15,927 bases of DNA, from assembly GCA_036271855.1 (NCBI GenBank), contig DATAZV010000458.1, positions 1-15,927 on the forward strand. The letters are read 5' to 3'. Below are positions 11,514 through 15,927 of the stretch, piece after piece. A program made the position numbers and the translations under genes. Positions within the stretch are counted from its first letter, which is position 1, and every line of letters begins with the position of its first letter. The DNA is from JAQGMJ01 sp036271855 (GTDB lineage Bacteria > Pseudomonadota > Gammaproteobacteria > Burkholderiales > JAEUOS01). The notes under the pieces were generated by a model. The model saw only the letters and a list, made by a program, of their open reading frames with translations. It was not told the DNA's origin and did no database searches.

Positions 11514-12587
11514 CTAGCCCAGCGCCTGGAAATAAGCGTTGGTCGGCGAGCCGGCGACCCAGAACGGCTGGGTGATGAAATTCAGGTATCCCGGCAGGTT
11601 GGCGGTGATCACGCTGACTTTTTCGATGTGGATGCGCCCGACCATGTGGTGGATGCCGGTCGATACCGGGTTGAACGACAGCAGGTGGCCGACGTAGTCC
11701 TCGACGGTGCCGTTGGCGTCGGGCATGGTGCCGAGGTAAAGCCCCATGTGGTCGATCCGGTCCGGGCTCATGCCCCAGGTGAGGATGTCGCCGCGCTCCT
11801 TCACGGCCGCGGCGAACGGCCGGTCCCTGCCGTAGATGTTGCGGGTATTTTCATAGCGGTCGGCGGGGTTGTAGTTGCCGTACAGCCGCGTGCATTGCGC
11901 CGCCGTCATCACGCCCGCCTGGAAGGCGCAGTAGAGCACCGACTCCCAGCAATTCATGTCGAGGTTTTCCGAGGCGTTGACGCCGTTTTGCACCCAGATC
12001 TGGAATTTGCTGGCGTTGCTCGGGTCCGGGTTGGTGGCCACCCAGTTCAGCTTGCCGCAGCGGCCGACCATTTGCGCGTAGATATCGCGGGTCATCGCGT
12101 TGGCCACCTGCGCCGCCTGCGGCAGGAAGTGGGCCTGGCGCGCAGTCTGGATTTCGTAGAATTGCTGGATGTTCGGTATCTGCGAGGCTTCCAGCCAGGT
12201 GCCCGCGCTAAAGATGGCCGGCGCGGCGACGGTGGCGTCGAGCAGCTGCGACAGGCGGCGCTTGAGCTCGGTCACTTCCATTTCACGGTAGGCCAGGACC
12301 ACGACGTGGAGCGGCATGCCGCCGTGCACATGCACCTGCGCATTGGCGATCGACACCTGGCCGCGGACGATCTGGATCAGCACGATGGCGCGCGTCAGCG
12401 CGCGCTGGTCCTTGCTGGTGCTCCAGTAGTGGCCCACCGTCAGCGCGTCGCCGATGGCCACCTGGTAGGTGATGTTGTTGTAGACCGCCGACTCGGTGGC
12501 GTCGGCCGCCGCGTTCGCCCTCGGGTGATCATAGTTGCGGATGTAGAGAATGGTCTCGTCGAGCCGCTTGTCGTAGGTTTTGGCCAT
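11514..12587 (-). CDS. Protein with NlpC/P60-like Cys/His core
   Basis: A 357-residue protein without signal peptide or membrane span. The C-terminal half has the layout of a papain-like NlpC/P60 or LRAT-like enzyme: NCWESVLYCAFQAG with candidate nucleophile C213 at the start of a helix, a GDILTW strand (266-271), and H280 in DHMGLYLG, the usual xHxGIYxG histidine strand; H301 could be the third polar residue. Such enzymes cleave or transfer at peptide bonds or acyl groups, often in cell-wall peptides, and some are toxins. Residues 1-200 form an unrecognised part (VAIGDALTVGHYW, then an AQVHVHGGMPLHVVVLAYREME region), so a new domain architecture is possible. The ATG at 12587 has GGGAG 6 nt upstream, and a long hairpin sits next to it. 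It converges on the ketosynthase gene with a 9-bp gap; the relation between them is unknown. Confidence 0.72.
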   Translation of the reverse strand: MAKTYDKRLDETILYIRNYDHPRANAAADATESAVYNNITYQVAIGDALTVGHYWSTSKDQRALTRAIVLIQIVRGQVSIANAQVHVHGGMPLHVVVLAYREMEVTELKRRLSQLLDATVAAPAIFSAGTWLEASQIPNIQQFYEIQTARQAHFLPQAAQVANAMTRDIYAQMVGRCGKLNWVATNPDPSNASKFQIWVQNGVNASENLDMNCWESVLYCAFQAGVMTAAQCTRLYGNYNPADRYENTRNIYGRDRPFAAAVKERGDILTWGMSPDRIDHMGLYLGTMPDANGTVEDYVGHLLSFNPVSTGIHHMVGRIHIEKVSVITANLPGYLNFITQPFWVAGSPTNAYFQALG

Positions 12588-12596
12588 CGTGTTCTC

Positions 12597-12635
12597 CCTG
12601 AACCGCCCGCCGCCCGGGCGACGGGCGGGTTCAGG
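12597..12635 (-). promoter_or_regulatory. Hairpin directly upstream of the Shine-Dalgarno site
   Basis: CCTGAACCGCCCG (12597-12609) and CGGGCGGGTTCAGG (12622-12635) are inverted repeats with one bulged base; the 12-nt loop holds GCCCGGGC. On the minus-strand message this is a 13-bp stem whose 3-prime end runs into the GGGAG ribosome binding site (12594-12598) of the NlpC/P60-like gene. It could be an operator or an mRNA structure that limits translation. Confidence 0.55.
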
Positions 12636-12748
12636 CAGATCATCCCGCCATGGTATGACAAGCGGCCGACACCGGGCAATCGGCCCGGCCGGGGCCGCGC
12701 TGCGCGCATGCTATCTTTCAGCGCCACGCCGCCGATGAAAGAACCCGC

Positions 12749-13996
12749 TTGACCCCGCCCGCCCCCGCCGCCTTTTCCCCCGCCGAACTCGCCCGCCTGC
12801 GCGCCGACACGCCGGCCTTCGGCCGCTACGCGCACTTCGCCCACGGCTCGGCCAGCCTGCCGCCGCAGCCGGTGTTCGACGCCATGCAGCGCTGGTTCGA
12901 CAGCGAACGCCGCGATGGCGCCTTGCGCGCGCAGGCCGCGCTGTTTGACGGGCTGGAGCAGGCGCGCCCCGCCGCCGCGCGCCTGCTGGGCGCGCAGCCA
13001 CATCAAATTGCCTTTGTCGACGCCGCCTCGCGCGCCTGGGCACTCGCTTTCGGCGCCGCCTGCGACGGCATGCGGCGCGTGGAAGTGATCAGCAGCGAAC
13101 ACGAATACGGCGCCAACGCCGTCAACCTGCTGCACGCGCGCGAGCGCGGGCGCATCGCCGCGCTGCATGTGCTGGCGGACGCGGGCGATGCCTCCGAAGA
13201 AACCCCGGCGCAAGCGCTGCGCCGCCTGCTCGCCACCCTCGACCCGGCCGCGCTTGCCATCGTCTCCCTGCCCGTGGTGGCGATGGCCGAAGGCCGCCTG
13301 CTCGACCTCGAGGGCGTGGCCGACGCGGTGCACGCTCACAACGGCCTGCTGTTCCTCGACGCCAGCCACGCCGCCGGGCAGACGCCGCTGGACATGCGCG
13401 CGCTGGGCTGCGACGTGCTGCTGTTCCCCGCGCGCAAATGGCTGCGCGGCCCCAAGGGCATCAGCGTGCTCTGCCTTTCCGAGCGCGCGCTGGGCACGCT
13501 CGGCGCGCCGCCGACTCTCGACACCGCCAGCGCGCAATGGACCACCGACAACACCGGCCAGCCGCATGCCGACGCGCGCCGCTTCGAACTCTACGAGCAC
13601 GCCCCCGCCCTGCGCCTGGGCCTGGCCGCCGCCTGCGACTATGCGATGAATGTGGGCATCGAGCGCATCGCCGCGCGCAACCGTATCGTGCGCGACGCCC
13701 TGCGCGAACGCCTGGCGCAAGACTTCGGCCTGCAGCCGCTCTACGCCGGCGCGCGCGGCGCCTTTCTCACCTACCCGGTGGCCGAGCGCCACGCCGAGGC
13801 GCTGCTGCAGGCGCTGACGGACGGCGGCGTCAACGCCAACCTGATCACCCCGCAATACACCCGCTGGGCGCTGGAGCGGCGCGGGGTCGCGCAACTGCTG
13901 CGGCTGACGCCGCATTACCTCACGTCGGAGGAGGAAGTGGAGCGGCTGGTGGCGGCGCTGCGCGGCAACGAGGGATGGCTGCGCGAAGGTGCCTGA
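12749..13996 (+). CDS. Class V PLP-dependent aminotransferase-fold enzyme
   Basis: A 415-residue fold-type I PLP enzyme of the class V group (cysteine desulfurase, selenocysteine lyase, isopenicillin-N epimerase-like). The N-terminal pattern AHFAHGSASLPP is the usual HxxAG/SxP substrate loop. Expected cofactor residues are D204 and H207 (LFLDASHAAGQ), Q211, and the Schiff-base lysine K230 in FPARKWLRGPKG. The C-terminal small domain ends with a LLRLTPHYLTSEEEVERL segment, typical of the group. The only early start is TTG at 12749, giving the full N-terminal region; it overlaps the stop of a 5-codon ATG frame (MKEPA) at 12735-12752. The substrate is unknown; ergothioneine-type lyase or cysteine desulfurase are possible, but no active-site Cys loop of NifS/IscS type is evident. 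Confidence 0.85.
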   Translation: MTPPAPAAFSPAELARLRADTPAFGRYAHFAHGSASLPPQPVFDAMQRWFDSERRDGALRAQAALFDGLEQARPAAARLLGAQPHQIAFVDAASRAWALAFGAACDGMRRVEVISSEHEYGANAVNLLHARERGRIAALHVLADAGDASEETPAQALRRLLATLDPAALAIVSLPVVAMAEGRLLDLEGVADAVHAHNGLLFLDASHAAGQTPLDMRALGCDVLLFPARKWLRGPKGISVLCLSERALGTLGAPPTLDTASAQWTTDNTGQPHADARRFELYEHAPALRLGLAAACDYAMNVGIERIAARNRIVRDALRERLAQDFGLQPLYAGARGAFLTYPVAERHAEALLQALTDGGVNANLITPQYTRWALERRGVAQLLRLTPHYLTSEEEVERLVAALRGNEGWLREGA

Positions 13997-14088
13997 GAGA
14001 ACATATAGCCCCCGGCCCGCCCAATTTCCCCTTTGATTTTTTCGCCTTAGCCCCCACAATTTCACCCTCATCAAAAGAACACCAAGTC

Positions 14089-14721
14089 ATGACCCTCACC
14101 ACCTGGCTCTTGTACGTCGCCGCCGTCCTGGTTCTCACCGTCACCCCCGGCCCCAGCGTCTTGATGTGCGTCTCCACCTCCGTCAATCTCGGCGCGCGCA
14201 AGGCACTCATCACCTCGCTCGGCAGCACCACCGCCATCGTCGGCATCATGGTGCTCTCCGCGCTCGGGCTGGGCACCGCGCTGGCCGCCTCGGAAACGTT
14301 GTTCACCGCGCTGAAGTGGCTGGGCGCGGCGTATCTCGCCTACCTCGGCATCGCCTCGCTGCTCTCCACCGCCACCGAGATCACCGTGGCCGGCGGCGCG
14401 CAGGCCGCGACGCGCCCGCGCCTGTTCGCCCAGGGCTTTCTGGTCGGCGCCAGCAACCCCAAGGCGCTGCTGTTTTTCGGCGCGCTGTTTCCGCAATTCA
14501 TCAACCCGACCGCGCCGCAGATGCCGCAGTTCCTGGTGCTCGGGCTTACCTTCGTGTTCTTCGAGCTGACGTGGCTCACCATCTACGCGCTGTCGGCGGC
14601 CAAGGCCAAGCGCTGGCTGCAGCAGCCGCGCCGGGCGCGCTTGTTCAATCGCGCGACGGGGGTGGTGTTTCTGGTGGCGGCGGGGCTGCTGGCGAGCAGC
14701 AGGCGCGCGAGCGCGGCCTGA
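14089..14721 (+). CDS. LysE/RhtB-family exporter
   Basis: A 210-residue inner-membrane protein of the LysE/RhtB family, which export amino acids and derivatives. The family signature is clear: VTPGPSVLMCVSTSVNLGARKAL near the N-terminus (residues 18-40), GASNPKALLFFGALFPQFI (residues about 121-140) and five to six hydrophobic segments; length is typical. The ATG at 14089 gives the usual N-terminus MTLTTWLLYVAAVLVLTVTP; a weak AAAGAA is upstream. It follows the class V PLP enzyme after 92 bp, so it could export that enzyme's product or have its own promoter in the gap. It ends near the point where base composition drops toward the mercury genes. The substrate is not readable from sequence. Confidence 0.92.
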   Translation: MTLTTWLLYVAAVLVLTVTPGPSVLMCVSTSVNLGARKALITSLGSTTAIVGIMVLSALGLGTALAASETLFTALKWLGAAYLAYLGIASLLSTATEITVAGGAQAATRPRLFAQGFLVGASNPKALLFFGALFPQFINPTAPQMPQFLVLGLTFVFFELTWLTIYALSAAKAKRWLQQPRRARLFNRATGVVFLVAAGLLASSRRASAA

Positions 14722-14795
14722 GTGGCGGTTCAATCCGGTTGCCTTCCATTGAGGACTGCAACTGCCTCGAACATGCCGTTTAAATTTCCCGTGAA

Positions 14796-15020
14796 CTAGG
14801 AACTGCAGCAAGTCTCGCCCGGACTCTGCATTGAAGGGCACTTCGTGCTGCCGTATGAACAATAGACACAGCAATCGCCGGGCTTGGGCCGCAAAACGGT
14901 CTTGCAACTGGTGCACTCATAAAAAAACTGGCATGCCTCTGCGGGCATGGTTTCCTGCTTCTCAAAGCCACACCTGGGGCAAATAAGAGTCGACTGCAGA
15001 TTGACCACGGGTGATCTCAC
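14796..15020 (-). CDS. GDCCVYCSYG-type small Cys-rich protein of mer clusters
   Basis: A 74-residue protein with nine cysteines, eight within pairs: CPRCG and CTSC pairs (a zinc-ribbon-like knuckle), the signature GDCCVYCSYG, a single C in TKCPSMQ, and a C-terminal CC. Similar small proteins with GDCCVFCSYG are common in mercury and other metal resistance loci of Proteobacteria, usually after merP; their function is unknown, and metal binding or mercury buffering is inferred from the cysteines. The start is uncertain: GTG at 15020 has AAAGG 5 nt upstream and gives the usual MRSPVVNLQSTL opening; an ATG at 15053 would overlap merP by 32 bp. Transcribed with merT and merP. It is the last mer gene on this side, with no reductase after it. 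Confidence 0.78.
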   Translation of the reverse strand: MRSPVVNLQSTLICPRCGFEKQETMPAEACQFFYECTSCKTVLRPKPGDCCVYCSYGSTKCPSMQSPGETCCSS

Positions 15021-15021
15021 G

Positions 15022-15312
15022 TCAGCCTTTGATCTTTGCTGGATAACCAGCATCAGTGGTCGCCTTGATCAATGCTTGGGGATTCGTCAGGGTGGGGTCA
15101 TAACTCACAACCGCTGTCTGGGTTGCCAGCATGGCCTTGGTGGATATAACGCCTTTAACCTTCTGCAAGGCCTTGTTCACAGTGACCGGGCAAAGCGAAC
15201 AGGTCATGTTGCTGATGCTCAAAGTGACAGTCGTGGGCGTACTTGCGCCAGCGGTGATCAAAGGCAAACCGGCGAAGATAAAAATTGCCAAAATACGGAC
15301 TAGATTGCGCAT
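15022..15312 (-). CDS. merP: Periplasmic mercury-binding protein MerP
   Basis: A 96-residue periplasmic protein of the heavy-metal-associated (HMA) fold. The signal peptide is MRNLVRILAIFIFAGLPLIT. The metal motif NMTCSLCPVTV has C38 and C41; this differs from the usual GMTCAACPITV only in neighbouring residues. The rest follows the HMA pattern (KALQKVKGV, AVVSYDP, ATTDAGYPAKI). MerP binds Hg(II) in the periplasm and passes it to MerT. The ATG at 15312 is preferred over an in-frame GTG at 15324, as it gives a better signal N-terminus. It lies 18 bp after merT and ends next to the GDCCVYCSYG gene, so all three form one operon. Confidence 0.93.
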   Translation of the reverse strand: MRNLVRILAIFIFAGLPLITAGASTPTTVTLSISNMTCSLCPVTVNKALQKVKGVISTKAMLATQTAVVSYDPTLTNPQALIKATTDAGYPAKIKG

Positions 15313-15330
15313 AATCGAACTCACTTTCTT

Positions 15331-15690
15331 TCAAAAGAATACAGGTGCTACCCAGGGTATTGAAATCAAGCCGGCAAGCAAGGTGCTGACTACCCAGAAC
15401 ACGGTCCGTTGACGTTTCATTGTCCGCGGATCGGAACAGATGGTTCCCGGCACGCATGTCTTCGGCGCGAAGTACAAGCGGCGAAAAGCCAGGCCGAGAA
15501 ACAGCAGCGTCAGTCCGATAAAGAGCGGGCGCACTGCTTCAAATTCGGCCAATTGGGCAATCCACGTGCCGCCAATCCCCAGCGTGACCAACAGCAAGGG
15601 GCCGACACAACAAATCGAGGCGAGGATCGCGGCGACGACACCCCCGGCCAGCGATCCCGACGAATCCGACGAACCTATTTTTTCTGCCAT
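15331..15690 (-). CDS. merT: Mercuric transport protein MerT
   Basis: A 119-residue inner-membrane protein with three hydrophobic segments. The first carries the adjacent cysteines C27-C28 (ASICCVGPLLLV), which accept Hg(II) from MerP at the periplasmic side. The cytoplasmic loop between helices two and three has C79 and C85 (KTCVPGTICS), the second Cys pair of MerT that hands mercury to MerA. All key residues are present and length is normal. The ATG at 15690 has AAGGAG 8 nt upstream. It is the first gene of the divergent mer operon and is controlled by the merR-type operator upstream. With no MerA in the window, transported mercury has no visible detoxification route here. Confidence 0.95.
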   Translation of the reverse strand: MAEKIGSSDSSGSLAGGVVAAILASICCVGPLLLVTLGIGGTWIAQLAEFEAVRPLFIGLTLLFLGLAFRRLYFAPKTCVPGTICSDPRTMKRQRTVFWVVSTLLAGLISIPWVAPVFF

Positions 15691-15721
15691 GCGATTGACT
15701 CCTTTGCCGTAATGCGACTAA

Positions 15722-15753
15722 AGTCTAAAGTACGTACTAGAGTACGGAGTCAA
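15722..15753 (-). promoter_or_regulatory. MerR-controlled mer promoter/operator
   Basis: On the minus strand TTGACT (15748-15753) is a -35 box; TAGACT (15722-15727) is a -10 with a 20-bp spacer, or TTAGAC one base shifted gives the 19-bp spacer typical of MerR promoters. The operator dyad TACGTACTAGAGTACGGA (15731-15748, plus strand) has the 7-4-7 arrangement of classical mer operators, with CGTAC and GTACG arms and one mismatch between arms. It drives merT-merP and lies between merR and merT. Confidence 0.88.
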
Positions 15754-15765
15754 GAGGAATTTTTT

Positions 15766-15927
15766 ATGACCGAAGCGACGCTGACAATTGGAACAGTAGC
15801 GAAGCAAGCGGGAGTCAACGTGGAGACAATTCGTTATTACCAGCGAAGAAACCTCTTGCCGGTCCCGTCACTGCCTGCCGGCAGCGTGCGCCACTACTCA
15901 GTAGAGACCGTTCAGCGCGTCCGCTTT
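15766..15927 (+). CDS. merR: Mercury-responsive regulator MerR (truncated by window end)
   Basis: The first 54 codons of a MerR-family regulator; the frame runs off the window. Visible is the whole helix-turn-helix: LTIGTVAKQAGVNVETIRYYQRRNLLPVP and then the wing with SLPAGSVRHYS. The V.VETIRYYQR.gLL.P pattern is the mercury MerR type rather than the CadR type at 4432-4908. The ATG at 15766 is preceded by AGAGGAA. It is divergent from merT with a typical operator between, so it represses and, with Hg(II), activates the mer promoter. The three mercury-binding cysteines lie beyond the window, so the metal specificity is inferred from the neighbours. Confidence 0.92.
   Translation, partial: MTEATLTIGTVAKQAGVNVETIRYYQRRNLLPVPSLPAGSVRHYSVETVQRVRF

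Noticed and set aside
12440..14074. A 544-codon minus-strand open frame opposite the class V PLP enzyme
   Set aside because: Its openness comes from GC-biased codons on the other strand; the plus-strand enzyme has all cofactor residues in order.

Overview
The window is a GC-rich (roughly two-thirds G+C by eye) chromosomal segment whose gene families (DUF3606, DUF4124, Sbal_3080-type lipoprotein, CadR/CDF metal cassette, a mer cluster carrying the GDCCVYCSYG protein) suggest a betaproteobacterium of the Burkholderiales, plausibly Oxalobacteraceae (Massilia, Herminiimonas or Herbaspirillum type). This is inferred from family content and codon style; there is no rRNA or other marker gene. The last ~1.15 kb (about 14,760 to the end) is clearly less GC-rich and carries mercury genes, so it looks acquired.

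Layout. 1-258: no assignable gene; a ~104-bp MITE/REP-like palindromic element. 259-1928 (-): a DinB-fold protein and an orphan Tat-exported substrate-binding protein of the NrtA/SsuA/TauA class, with a palindromic operator candidate and DnaA-box-like sequences upstream. 2496-2951 (+): a DUF3606 protein and a small unknown protein. 3078-3856 (-): a small unknown protein and a secreted DUF3761-like protein. 4068-4424 (+): a small membrane-anchored protein. 4432-5707: a divergent metal cassette, a CadR/PbrR-type MerR regulator and a CDF-like efflux protein, with a textbook 19-bp-spacer MerR promoter between them. 5743-8650 (-): four consecutive envelope genes (membrane protein, TonB-C-domain protein with two 15-bp minisatellites, DUF4124 protein, Sbal_3080-type lipoprotein). 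9194-11504 (+): a compact operon of an alpha/beta hydrolase with a Cys nucleophile, an acyl carrier protein and a FabF-like ketosynthase. 11514-12587 (-): a protein with an NlpC/P60-like Cys/His core and an unrecognised N-terminal half. 12749-14721 (+): a class V PLP-dependent enzyme and a LysE/RhtB exporter. 14796-15927: GDCCVYCSYG protein, merP and merT (-), divergent from a truncated merR (+).

How genes work together. Two independent metal-sensing units are present: CadR with a CDF exporter (Cd/Pb/Zn type) and MerR with MerT/MerP uptake. The mer unit has no mercuric reductase in the window, which is biochemically odd. The most interesting unit is the hydrolase-ACP-ketosynthase operon: ACP and ketosynthase overlap by 4 bp (ATGA), both keep intact catalytic residues, and the hydrolase has Cys in place of the usual Ser, as in PHA synthases and dienelactone hydrolases. 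It looks like a minimal ACP-dependent acyl-chain pathway that borrows its other enzymes from host fatty acid synthesis, with a Cys-type acyltransferase or thioesterase releasing the product; the product is unknown. No tRNA, rRNA, CRISPR array, transposase or integrase was seen.
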